Positions 1 to 8,283 of a stretch of DNA of 64,000 nt are shown piece by piece. The DNA comes from Pseudomonas orientalis (GTDB lineage Bacteria > Pseudomonadota > Gammaproteobacteria > Pseudomonadales > Pseudomonadaceae), in assembly GCF_022807995.1 (NCBI RefSeq), contig NZ_CP094351.1:5069501-5133500 (forward strand), given 5' to 3'. Below the pieces are notes generated by a model that ran no database searches, was not told where the DNA came from, and saw nothing but the letters and a program-made list of their open reading frames with translations. Within the stretch, counting starts at the first letter, position 1, and the number at the start of each line of letters is the position of its first letter. Made by a program: the position numbers and the translations under genes.

Positions 1-220
1 TTGGCGTGGCATCCGGGATCTTCGACACATCCACGTCCCACCACGGCGCGCCGTCCTTGTGCGCACGGTTGATGTCCAGGCCCGGCTGGGCGCGAACAAC
101 CGCGCCACCAGCCTTTTTGGTCGGCGCACGGTTCGGCGTCGTGGAGCAACTGGCGACCAGCAGGGACAACGCGGCGAACGCCACCAGCTTGAGCGGTTGT
201 TTGAACGGCGATACCCGCAT
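1..220 (-). CDS. rlpA: RlpA septal lytic transglycosylase lipoprotein (N-terminal part)
   Basis: Only the first 73 or so codons lie in the window; the rest runs off the left edge. The protein starts MRVSPFKQPLKL, followed by a hydrophobic stretch ending in a lipobox (LLVASC), so it should be an outer-membrane lipoprotein. Known RlpA proteins cleave peptidoglycan stripped of stem peptides and act at the septum and rod surface. The start codon overlaps the mltB stop by one base (TAATG), which points to translational coupling. The identification rests on the lipobox, the position directly after mltB as in other pseudomonads, and the residues that follow (NRAPTKKAGG, DGAPWWDVDVSKIPD). Confidence 0.85.
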   Translation of the reverse strand, partial: MRVSPFKQPLKLVAFAALSLLVASCSTTPNRAPTKKAGGAVVRAQPGLDINRAHKDGAPWWDVDVSKIPDATP

Positions 221-1230
221 TACTTGTTGCCCCGTGCTTGAACCAGCTCGTCTGACAGCTGATGCACGGCCATGGCGTACATCACACTGCGGTTATAACG
301 CGTGATTGCGTAGAAATTCTTCAGGCCCATCCAGTATTCCGGGCCCTGTTCACCTTCGAGGCGGAACGCCGTCACCGGCATATCATCGCGTGGCGCATTC
401 TGACTCGACCAGCCCAGCGCTCGCAACTCCCCGACGGTCTTCACCGGGTCGATCCCCTGGGTCAGGCCTTCGTCGGCACGCTCGCCCGTCACATCGGCGC
501 GCACGACCACCGGTTCTCCGCCGACCCAGCCGTGGCGCTTGAAGTAGCTGGCCACGCTGCCGATGGCATCGTCGGGATTGCTCCAGATATTGATATGCCC
601 GTCGCCGTCGAAATCCACCGCGTAGGCGCGAAAGCTGCTCGGCATGAACTGCGGCAAGCCCATCGCCCCGGCATAGGAGCCCTTGAGGGTCATCGGGTCG
701 ACTTGTTCTTCGCGGGCCAGCAACAGGAATTCGCGCAGCTCCTTGCGGAAGAACTCGGCGCGCGGCGGGTAATCGAAGCCCAGGGTCGACAAGGCGTCGA
801 TCACCCGGTAACTGCCGGTGTTGCGGCCGTAGAAGGTTTCAATGCCGATGATCGCGACGATGACCTGGGCCGGCACGCCGTATTCCTGCTCGGCGCGGGC
901 CAGTACCGCCTCATGCTGGCGCCAGAAGTCCACGCCCCGCGCCACACGGGCGTCGGTGAGGAACATCGGGCGATATTCCTTCCATTGCTTGACCCGCTCG
1001 GCGGGGCGCGAGATGGCGTCGAGGATCGCCTGCTTTTTGCGGGCTTCGCGAAACACGCCCATCAACTGTTCACCGGCGAAACCGTAGTCGCGGGTCATCT
1101 CGCCGACGAATTCGGCGACCTGAGGTGAGCCATCGTAGTCACCGGCCTGCACCTCCTGCGTTGCGCCCAGCAGCCCGATCAGGCCCATCCAGGACGCATG
1201 CCGAGTGGCCCAGCCGCGCATTACTTGCAT
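220..1230 (-). CDS. mltB: Membrane-bound lytic murein transglycosylase B
   Basis: Lytic transglycosylase that cleaves the MurNAc-GlcNAc bond and leaves 1,6-anhydro-MurNAc ends (called sltB1 in P. aeruginosa). The sequence IIGIETFYGRNTG carries the catalytic Glu near residue 131, and the downstream block GAMGLPQFMPSSFRAY is typical of the MltB family. The N-terminus is a signal-like hydrophobic segment without a clear lipobox Cys, so it may be soluble and periplasmic. I place the start at MQVMRGW with AAGGTG 9 bases upstream. ATGs at 1236 and 1266 are alternatives; the last would overlap rodA by 19 bases. It is the third gene of the mrdA-rodA-mltB-rlpA cell-wall cluster. Confidence 0.9.
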   Translation of the reverse strand: MQVMRGWATRHASWMGLIGLLGATQEVQAGDYDGSPQVAEFVGEMTRDYGFAGEQLMGVFREARKKQAILDAISRPAERVKQWKEYRPMFLTDARVARGVDFWRQHEAVLARAEQEYGVPAQVIVAIIGIETFYGRNTGSYRVIDALSTLGFDYPPRAEFFRKELREFLLLAREEQVDPMTLKGSYAGAMGLPQFMPSSFRAYAVDFDGDGHINIWSNPDDAIGSVASYFKRHGWVGGEPVVVRADVTGERADEGLTQGIDPVKTVGELRALGWSSQNAPRDDMPVTAFRLEGEQGPEYWMGLKNFYAITRYNRSVMYAMAVHQLSDELVQARGNK

Positions 1231-1247
1231 TGACATCTTCACCTTAT

Positions 1248-2393
1248 TCAAACCTGAGCGATCCATTTGCGATGCGTATGAATCGACATCAAAACCCCAA
1301 ACGCTGACAGCAATGTCACCAGCGAAGTTCCGCCGTAGCTAATGAATGGCAACGGCACCCCAACCACCGGCAACAGGCCACTGACCATACCGATGTTGAC
1401 GAAAACATAAACAAAAAACGTCATGGTCAGACTGCCGGCCAGCAACTTGCCGAACAGGGTCTGGGCCTGCGCGGTAATTACCAGCCCGCGCCCGATCAAC
1501 AGCAAATAGATCAGCAGCAGCGCGCAAATGCCTACCAGGCCGAACTCTTCGCCCATCACCGCGATAATGAAGTCGGTGTGGCTTTCGGGCAGAAAATCCA
1601 GGTGCGATTGGGTACCCAGCAGCCAGCCCTTGCCGAACACGCCGCCGGAGCCGATGGCCGCCTTGGACTGGATGATGTTCCAGCCGGTGCCCAGCGGGTC
1701 GCTTTCGGGGTCGAGGAACGTCAGGATCCGCTGCTTTTGATAGTCGTGCATAAAGAAGAACCACATGGCCACCGCCACCGGCACCGCAGCGGCCAGCACG
1801 CTGAGAATCCAGCGCCAGCGCAGGCCCCCCATGAACAGCACGAACGCGCCCCCCGCCAGGATCAGCAGCGAGGTGCCGAGGTCCGGCTGGCGCACGATCA
1901 GAATGAACGGCACGCCGATCAGGATCAGGCTGATACCCACATGCTTGAGCTGGGGCGGCAAGGTGCGCTTGGACAGGTACCAGGCGATGGTGGCCGGCAT
2001 CAGGATCTTCATGAATTCCGACGGCTGGAAGCGAATCACCCCCGGGATGTTGATCCAGCGGGTCGCGCCCATGGCGTTGTGGCCCATCACGTCCACCACC
2101 ACCAGCAGCAACACCCCGGCCACATACCCCAGCGGCACCCAGCGCGCCATGAAGCGCGGCTCGAGCTGGGCGATCACCACCATCGACAACAGGCCCAGGC
2201 CGAACGACGACGCTTGCTTGATCAGCAGGTCCCAGTTCTTGCCGCTGGCCGAATACAGCACGAACAGGCTGCCGGCCGCCAGTATCAAAAGCAGCACCAG
2301 CAACGGGCCATCAATGTGCATGCGTTGCAGCAACGTCGCACGGCGACGCATCACATCTTCACTGGAGAGGATGCGGTCAAAATTACTCTTCAC
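1248..2393 (-). CDS. rodA: Rod-shape-determining protein RodA (peptidoglycan glycosyltransferase)
   Basis: SEDS-family membrane glycosyltransferase that polymerises lipid II in the elongasome together with PBP2, encoded just upstream. About 381 residues with many hydrophobic spans, starting after the HIDGPLLVLLLILA segment. The C-terminal signature PLPFISYGGTSLVTLL is diagnostic for SEDS proteins. An open frame extends further upstream, but it overlaps mrdA. I choose the GTG at 2393 (product MKSNFDRILSSEDVMRRR) because it resembles the usual Pseudomonas RodA N-terminus and gives only an 11-base overlap with the end of mrdA. Confidence 0.95.
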   Translation of the reverse strand: MKSNFDRILSSEDVMRRRATLLQRMHIDGPLLVLLLILAAGSLFVLYSASGKNWDLLIKQASSFGLGLLSMVVIAQLEPRFMARWVPLGYVAGVLLLVVVDVMGHNAMGATRWINIPGVIRFQPSEFMKILMPATIAWYLSKRTLPPQLKHVGISLILIGVPFILIVRQPDLGTSLLILAGGAFVLFMGGLRWRWILSVLAAAVPVAVAMWFFFMHDYQKQRILTFLDPESDPLGTGWNIIQSKAAIGSGGVFGKGWLLGTQSHLDFLPESHTDFIIAVMGEEFGLVGICALLLIYLLLIGRGLVITAQAQTLFGKLLAGSLTMTFFVYVFVNIGMVSGLLPVVGVPLPFISYGGTSLVTLLSAFGVLMSIHTHRKWIAQV

Positions 2394-4281
2394 GGGCCGT
2401 AACCTCGGGGCTTGAAGGGGGGCCGCCATATTCGGGCTTGAGCTTGCCGTCAGGGCCAAGCAGCCACGCATCCATGATCTGGCGCACCACTGGCGCGGCC
2501 ACACCGGAGCCGGACTCGCCGTTCTCCACCATCACCGCCACCACGATTTTCGGGTCGTCGGCGGGGGCAAAGCCGACAAACAAGGCGTGGTCGCGATGGC
2601 GTTCCTGAACCTTGGAGCGGTCATATTTTTCACCCTGCTTGATCGCGACCACCTGGGCGGTACCGCTCTTGCCGGCGATGCGGTATTGCGCGCCGAGCGC
2701 CGCCTTGCGTGCGGTGCCGCGAGCGCCGTGCATCACCTGCTGCATGCCGTGATTGACCTTGGCCCAGTCGGAAGGGTCGCGCAGCACGATATCCGGGATC
2801 GGGTTTTCATCCACCGGTTTCTCGCCCTCGATGGTCCTGGCCAGGTGCGGACGGTTCCACACGCCCTTGTTCGCCACCAGCGCAGTCGCCTGGGCCAGTT
2901 GCAGCGGGGTGGCCTGCATATAGCCCTGGCCGATGCCGAGGATCAGGGTTTCGCCGGGGAACCAGGCCTGGCGGCGCGTCGCGCGCTTCCATTCGCGCGA
3001 CGGCATCAGGCCGGGAGACTCTTCGAACATGTCCAGGGAGACCTTCTGACCGAGACCGAACTTGCCCATGTAGGCCGCCAGGCGATCGATCCCCAGCTTG
3101 TGGGCCAGGTCATAGAAATAGGTGTCGTTGGAGCGCATGATGGCGGTGTCCAGGTCGACATAGCCGTCACCGGAGCGGTTCCAGTTACGGTATTTGTGAT
3201 CGTAGTTGGGCAGCATGTAGTAGCCGGGGTCATAGACCCGGCTCGACGCGGTGACCACCCCCGAATCCAGGCCGGCAATCGCCACCGCCGGCTTGATGGT
3301 CGACCCCGGCGGATACAGGCCGCGCAACACGCGGTTGAATAGAGGCCGGTCGATCGAATCGCGCAATTCGGCGTAGGCCTTGAAGCTGATGCCGGTCACG
3401 AACAGGTTGGGGTCAAAACTTGGCTGGCTGACCATGGCCAGGACTTCGCCAGTCTTCGGGTCCAGCGCCACCACCGCGCCGCGACGACCGCCCAGCGCCA
3501 TTTCGGCGGCTTCCTGCAACTTGATGTCCAGGCTCAGCACGATGTCCTTGCCCGGCAAGGGGTCGGTGCGCTTGAGCACGCGCAGCACGCGGCCGCGGGC
3601 GTTGGTCTCGACCTCTTCGTAACCCACCTGGCCGTGCAGCTCGGGCTCGTAGAAACGCTCGATGCCGGTTTTGCCGATGTGATGGGTGCCGCTGTAATTG
3701 ACCGGATCGAGGCTTTTGAGCTCTTTCTCGTTGATGCGCCCCATGTAGCCGACCGAGTGGGCAAAGTGCGGCCCCTGCGGGTAGTGCCGCACCAACTGCG
3801 CCACCACCTCCACCCCCGGCAGGCGGAACTGGTTCACCGCGATCCGCGCGATCTGCTCTTCGTTCAGCTCGAACAGGATCGGCACCGGCTCGAAAGGCCG
3901 GCGCCCCTGCCTCATGCGCTTCTCGAAAATCACCCGGTCTTCCGGTGTCAGCTGCAGCACCTCGACAATCACATCGAGCACCTGCTGCCAGTCGCCGGAA
4001 CGCTCGCGGGTCATGCTCAGGCTGAAGCTGGGCCGGTTATCCGCCACCACCACGCCATTGCGGTCGAAAATCAGCCCACGGGTCGGCGGGATCGGCTGCA
4101 CATGCACCCGATTGTTTTCCGACAAGGTGGAGTGATACTCGTACTGGATCACCTGCAGGTAATACAGACGGGCGATCAGCACACCAATCAATGCCACCAC
4201 CATGATCGCGCCAAACACCACGCGCGCGCGTACTAGACGTGCGTCTTTCTCGTGGTCCTTGATGCGGATCGGCTGGGTCAT
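2383..4281 (-). CDS. mrdA: Penicillin-binding protein 2 (elongasome transpeptidase)
   Basis: Class B PBP of 632 residues that cross-links peptidoglycan in the lateral wall as partner of RodA. One membrane span near residues 20-42 anchors it. The active-site SxxK appears as PGSTIKP (Ser near 327), the second motif as RSNDTYF (Ser near 384), and the third as GKSGTAQVV near residue 545. It is preceded by rlmH after a 15-base gap and overlaps rodA. Gene order and length match pbpA/mrdA of other pseudomonads. Confidence 0.96.
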   Translation of the reverse strand: MTQPIRIKDHEKDARLVRARVVFGAIMVVALIGVLIARLYYLQVIQYEYHSTLSENNRVHVQPIPPTRGLIFDRNGVVVADNRPSFSLSMTRERSGDWQQVLDVIVEVLQLTPEDRVIFEKRMRQGRRPFEPVPILFELNEEQIARIAVNQFRLPGVEVVAQLVRHYPQGPHFAHSVGYMGRINEKELKSLDPVNYSGTHHIGKTGIERFYEPELHGQVGYEEVETNARGRVLRVLKRTDPLPGKDIVLSLDIKLQEAAEMALGGRRGAVVALDPKTGEVLAMVSQPSFDPNLFVTGISFKAYAELRDSIDRPLFNRVLRGLYPPGSTIKPAVAIAGLDSGVVTASSRVYDPGYYMLPNYDHKYRNWNRSGDGYVDLDTAIMRSNDTYFYDLAHKLGIDRLAAYMGKFGLGQKVSLDMFEESPGLMPSREWKRATRRQAWFPGETLILGIGQGYMQATPLQLAQATALVANKGVWNRPHLARTIEGEKPVDENPIPDIVLRDPSDWAKVNHGMQQVMHGARGTARKAALGAQYRIAGKSGTAQVVAIKQGEKYDRSKVQERHRDHALFVGFAPADDPKIVVAVMVENGESGSGVAAPVVRQIMDAWLLGPDGKLKPEYGGPPSSPEVTAREE

Positions 4282-4296
4282 CGGCTATGGCGCAGA

Positions 4297-4764
4297 TTAT
4301 TTGTGATAAGGGTGCCCGGACAGAACTGTCCAGGCGCGATACAGCTGTTCACCGATCAGAATCCTTACCAACGGGTGCGGCAGTGTCAACGCAGACAACG
4401 ACCAGCGCTGGTCAGCCCGCGCACAGACTTCCGGCGCCAGCCCTTCGGGGCCGCCGACCATGAAGTTGACAGTGCGCGAATCCAGGCGCCAGCGGTCCAG
4501 TTCCACCGCCAGTTGCTCGGTGCTCCAGGGCTTGCCGTGCACTTCAAGGGTGACGATGCGCTCGTTGGGGCCGACCTTGGCCAACATGGCTTCGCCTTCC
4601 TGACGGATAAAGCGCGCCACGTCGGCGTTCTTGCCCCGAGTGTTGAGCGGTATTTCCACCAGCTCAAGCGACAGCTCGGCAGGCAGGCGCTTGGCATACT
4701 CGTGCCAGCCCTCTTCCACCCACTTGGGCATGCGTGAACCGACAGCGATCAGACGCAGGCGCAC
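4297..4764 (-). CDS. rlmH: 23S rRNA (pseudouridine1915-N3)-methyltransferase RlmH
   Basis: SPOUT-class methyltransferase of 155 residues, the normal family length, which modifies pseudouridine 1915 in helix 69 of 23S rRNA on the assembled 70S ribosome. The N-terminus [19 protein letters not shown] and the SAM-knot motif [13 protein letters not shown] (about residues 100-113) are characteristic. It lies 9 bases after rsfS and 15 bases before mrdA, the usual ribosome/cell-wall gene cluster of gammaproteobacteria. Confidence 0.96.
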
Positions 4765-4773
4765 AGCCGTTCC

Positions 4774-5268
4774 TTATTCCTGGTCTTTGTTGAGCTTGTC
4801 GAAGTGCGCGTGGCCCACTTCCGGGCTGTGGTGCTTGCCATCGGCGGCACGGCTCTGCTCGGCGCCTTTCCACAGACGTTCCAGGTCGTAGAACTGGCGG
4901 GCGTTGGAGGTCATCATGTGCACGATCACGTCGTCCATGTCCAGCAGCACCCAGTCGCTGTCGCCCTTGCCTTCTTCACCCAGCGGCTTGACGCCCTGGG
5001 CCTTGACGGCTTCGCGCACCTTGTCGAGCATTGCGCCGATCTGGCGGTTGGAAGTACCGGTGGCGATGATCATGTAGTCAGTGATGCTCTGCTTGTCGCG
5101 CACGTCCAGCACCTGGATGTCCTGGGCCTTCACGTCTTCCAGGGCAGCCACGGCGACTTTTACCAGCTCTTCGCCAGCCAGTTCCGGGCCAACGTGGGCT
5201 TCTACCGGCAGCGGTGCGCTCTTGAAAGTGCCTTTGCGCTTAACTTTGCTTACGTCTTTGTTCGTCAT
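4774..5268 (-). CDS. rsfS: Ribosome silencing factor RsfS
   Basis: RsfS binds ribosomal protein L14 and blocks subunit joining under starvation. The conserved core LDVRDKQSITDYMIIATGTSNRQ followed by DSDWVLLDMDDVIVHMMTSNARQFYDLERLW is clear. At 164 residues it is longer than the roughly 105-residue E. coli protein because of an N-terminal lysine-rich extension (MTNKDVSKVKRKG) and a C-terminal tail. An internal start near GEELVKVAV is possible, but the ATG at 5268 is well placed after nadD. Confidence 0.93.
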   Translation of the reverse strand: MTNKDVSKVKRKGTFKSAPLPVEAHVGPELAGEELVKVAVAALEDVKAQDIQVLDVRDKQSITDYMIIATGTSNRQIGAMLDKVREAVKAQGVKPLGEEGKGDSDWVLLDMDDVIVHMMTSNARQFYDLERLWKGAEQSRAADGKHHSPEVGHAHFDKLNKDQE

Positions 5269-5337
5269 ATAAAACTCGTTTTGCTCGTATGTTCGGGCGC
5301 TCGCTGCACGACTTTTCGTGCGTTCAAGCGCGCCTTT

Positions 5338-5982
5338 TCAGTTCGACGCACGGTAAAGCCCGTGCGCATCGATGTAGGCCAGGACCGCGTCAGGCACCAG
5401 GAAACGTACCGACTTACCGCTGGCCAGCAGTTGACGGATCTGGGTGGCGGACACCGCAAGCGGGGTCTGCCAGACGAATGCAATATTCCCGTTCGGCCCG
5501 GTCAGGGCCAAGGGGTCACTTACCGACCGCGCGGCCAGCAGGTTGCGCAAGGCATCCGGCGGTTCGCTGTCGGCATCCGGGCGTTGCAGAACCAGGATGT
5601 GGCAATGCTGGAGGAGTTCCTCCCAGCGGTGCCAAGAGGGCAGGCCGCAAAATGCGTCCCAGCCCAAAAGCAGAAACAACTGGTCATCGGCGGCCAACTC
5701 GGCGCGCATCAGTTCCAGGGTGTCGACAGTGTAGGACGGTTTGTCGCGCTTGAGCTCGCGATCATCCACCACCAGCGGCGCTATGCCCTCCACCGCAACG
5801 CGCACCATTTCCAGGCGCTGTTGCGCGGACACCTGCGGCGTATCGCGATGGGGCGGCCGGAAATTGGGCATCAGGCGCAACTGGTCCAACGCCAGGGCAT
5901 CCGCGACTTCCAGGGCACTGCGCAAATGGCCGATGTGCACGGGGTCGAAAGTACCGCCGAGCAGCCCGATACGTTTAGCCAT
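5338..5982 (-). CDS. nadD: Nicotinate-nucleotide adenylyltransferase
   Basis: Converts nicotinate mononucleotide and ATP to deamido-NAD in NAD synthesis. The nucleotidyltransferase motif GGTFDPVHIGHLR starts at about residue 8, and the second motif appears as SATQIRQLL near residue 180. The ATG at 5982 overlaps the proA stop (TGATG), so translation is probably coupled. A TTG codon at 5985 would add one residue, which I consider less likely. Confidence 0.95.
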   Translation of the reverse strand: MAKRIGLLGGTFDPVHIGHLRSALEVADALALDQLRLMPNFRPPHRDTPQVSAQQRLEMVRVAVEGIAPLVVDDRELKRDKPSYTVDTLELMRAELAADDQLFLLLGWDAFCGLPSWHRWEELLQHCHILVLQRPDADSEPPDALRNLLAARSVSDPLALTGPNGNIAFVWQTPLAVSATQIRQLLASGKSVRFLVPDAVLAYIDAHGLYRASN

Positions 5983-7247
5983 CAAGTGCGCACATGACCG
6001 TCGCCGAACACTACGTACTTCTCGCTGGTCAGCCCTTCAAGGCCGACCGGGCCGCGTGCATGGAGCTTGTCGGTGGAAATGCCGATCTCCGCCCCCAGGC
6101 CGTACTCGAAACCATCGGCAAAGCGCGTCGAGGCGTTGACCATCACCGAAGCGGAATCCACTTCATTGAGGAAACGCCGGGCATCGCTGAAATGCTCGGA
6201 GACGATGGCGTCGGTGTGCCTGGAGCCGTAGGTGTTGATGTGTTCGATGGCCTGGTCCAGGTCGTCGACAATGCGGATCGACAGGATCGGCGCGGTGTAT
6301 TCGGTGTACCAGTCCTGCTCGGTCGCCTCGATCACGTCCGCACCCAGCAGCGCGCGGGTACGGTCGCAACCGCGCAACTCCACACCCTTGTCGCGGTAGA
6401 TGGCAGCCAGCGGCGGCAGCACGCGCTCGGCAATGCCGGCGTGCACCAGCAGGGTTTCCATGGTGTTGCACGGCGCGTAGCGGTGGGTCTTGGCGTTGTC
6501 GGCGATGCGGATCGCCTTGTCGATATCGGCGGCGATGTCGATGTACACGTGGCACACGCCGTCCAGGTGCTTGATCACCGGGACCTTGGCATCACGGCTG
6601 ACGCGTTCGATCAGGCTCTTGCCACCACGCGGTACGATCACGTCGACAAATTCCGGCATGGTGATCAATGCACCGACCGCGGCACGGTCGGTGGTTTGCA
6701 CCACTTGCACCACTTCGGCGGGCAACTCGGCCACGGCCAGGCCCTGCTGAATGCAGGCTGCGATGGCACGGTTGGAATGGATCGCCTCGGAACCGCCGCG
6801 CAGGATGGTGGCGTTGCCCGACTTGAGGCACAGGCTCGCTGCGTCGATGGTCACGTTCGGGCGCGACTCGTAGATGATGCCGATCACGCCCAGGGGCACG
6901 CGCATTTTGCCGACCTGGATGCCGGACGGCAGGTAACGCATGTCGCGAATTTCACCGATGGGGTCAGGCAGCTTGGCCACCTGGCGCAAGCCTTCGATCA
7001 TGTCGTCGATGCGCGCCGGAGTCAGCGCCAGACGGTCCAGCAGTGCTGGCTCCAGGCCATTGGCGCGACCGTTGGCCAGGTCCTGTTCGTTGGCGGCGGC
7101 CAACTCGGAGCGCGCAGCATCCAGAGCATCGGCGGCAGCCAGCAGTGCGCGGTTCTTCTGCGCGGTGCTCGCACGGGCGATCAACCGCGAGGCCTGACGG
7201 GCAGCGCGACCCAGGCGGGTCATGTAGTCAAGAACGGACTCAGTCAT
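5982..7247 (-). CDS. proA: Gamma-glutamyl phosphate reductase
   Basis: NADPH-dependent reduction of gamma-glutamyl phosphate to glutamate semialdehyde, the second step of proline synthesis. 421 residues, the usual length. The catalytic Cys is visible in the segment THRYAPCNTMETLLVH (about residues 245-260), and PLGVIGIIYESRPNVT is a family hallmark. It is the first gene of the minus-strand run that continues through nadD to rlpA. The region upstream of 7247 is the divergent promoter region shared with mpg. Confidence 0.97.
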   Translation of the reverse strand: MTESVLDYMTRLGRAARQASRLIARASTAQKNRALLAAADALDAARSELAAANEQDLANGRANGLEPALLDRLALTPARIDDMIEGLRQVAKLPDPIGEIRDMRYLPSGIQVGKMRVPLGVIGIIYESRPNVTIDAASLCLKSGNATILRGGSEAIHSNRAIAACIQQGLAVAELPAEVVQVVQTTDRAAVGALITMPEFVDVIVPRGGKSLIERVSRDAKVPVIKHLDGVCHVYIDIAADIDKAIRIADNAKTHRYAPCNTMETLLVHAGIAERVLPPLAAIYRDKGVELRGCDRTRALLGADVIEATEQDWYTEYTAPILSIRIVDDLDQAIEHINTYGSRHTDAIVSEHFSDARRFLNEVDSASVMVNASTRFADGFEYGLGAEIGISTDKLHARGPVGLEGLTSEKYVVFGDGHVRT

Positions 7248-7422
7248 GGGTCAGGAAGTCTTGGCAAAGAGGAAAGCGGCAGATTATAGCTGTGACGCCG
7301 CCTGACTGACAGCGGTGAGGGGCGGATGGTCGAAATGAACTGTAAAAACCTGGGGTTCAGCGGTAATTAAGGTGAGAGTTGTTATGATTCCGTCACATTT
7401 AGCCGTAATAACCCTGAACGCT
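7248..7422. promoter_or_regulatory. Divergent intergenic region proA / mpg
   Basis: 175 bases between divergently transcribed proA and mpg. It must carry promoters for both directions. I see AT-richer stretches around 7340-7400, but no convincing operator or terminator. No gene is evident. Confidence 0.4.
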
Positions 7423-8106
7423 ATGTCCAGTATGACGCCCGAACTCCCCGCCAGCGCCCTCCCCGACAGCTTTTTCGACCGCGACGCCCAGTTGCTCGCG
7501 CAGGAATTGCTGGGCAAAGTCATCCGCCATCGTGTCGGCGAAATCTGGCTTTCAGCACGGATTATCGAAACCGAAGCCTACTACGTGGCCGAAAAAGGCA
7601 GTCACGCCTCACTCGGTTACACAGAAAAGCGTAAGGCTTTGTTTCTGGATGGCGGGCATATCTACATGTATTACGCCCGTGGCGGTGATTCGCTGAACTT
7701 CAGCGCCCATGGCCCGGGCAATGCCGTGCTGATCAAATCGGCCTACCCCTGGGTCGATGAGATGTCCGGGCCGGCGAGCCTGGCGCAAATGCTGTTGAAC
7801 AACCCCAACCCCGACGGTAGCCCGCGTCTCTCGCAGAAACTTTGTGCGGGCCAGACGCTGCTGTGCAAGGCGCTGGGCCTGAAGGTGCCGATGTGGGATG
7901 CCAAGCGCTTCGATCAGGAACTGTTGTATGTCGAGGACGTGGGCCAGGTGCCCACACGTATTATCCAGACCACACGGCTGGGCATTCCCAGCGGGCGCGA
8001 TGAGCATTTGATGTATCGCTTCGTCGATGCTGGCTATGCGCCTTATTGCACGCGGAACCCGCTGCGACGCGGGCAGGTCGAAGGCCGCGATTATTTTTTG
8101 ATTTGA
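7423..8106 (+). CDS. mpg: DNA-3-methyladenine glycosylase (AAG/Mpg type)
   Basis: Base-excision repair glycosylase of the AAG superfamily that removes alkylated purines. Landmarks are FFDRDAQLLAQELLGKV near the N-terminus, ARIIETEAYYVAEKGSHAS with the catalytic Glu and Tyr, and YARGGDSLNFSAHGPGNAVLIKSA. The ATG at 7423 (MSSMTPELP) is chosen over upstream non-ATG starts; an ATG at 7432 is an alternative. It ends 57 bases before a REP doublet. Confidence 0.88.
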   Translation: MSSMTPELPASALPDSFFDRDAQLLAQELLGKVIRHRVGEIWLSARIIETEAYYVAEKGSHASLGYTEKRKALFLDGGHIYMYYARGGDSLNFSAHGPGNAVLIKSAYPWVDEMSGPASLAQMLLNNPNPDGSPRLSQKLCAGQTLLCKALGLKVPMWDAKRFDQELLYVEDVGQVPTRIIQTTRLGIPSGRDEHLMYRFVDAGYAPYCTRNPLRRGQVEGRDYFLI

Positions 8107-8163
8107 ACAGAATGAACCGACTGCACCTGCTGGAATTGATACCTGTCGCACAGAAAATTTAAT

Positions 8164-8264
8164 GTGGGAGGGGCGTGCGACGATTCGACTTGCCCCCGAT
8201 AGCGGTGTGCCAGGGAACCATTTATCCACTGTCCCACCGCCTTCGGGGGCAAGCCCCCTCCCAC
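8164..8264. repeat. REPIN (REP doublet) with an interrupted left arm
   Basis: Two inverted REP arms: the right arm ends GGGGGCAAGCCCCCTCCCAC, and the left begins GTGGGAGGGG. The left arm is split by a 15-base insert (CGTGCGACGATTCGA) before CTTGCCCCCGATAGCGG. It lies between mpg and the DedA-PAP2 gene and belongs to the same family as the other GTGGGAGGGGGCTTGC elements in the window. Confidence 0.85.
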
Positions 8265-8283
8265 ACTTGATGGAGTGGATTGT

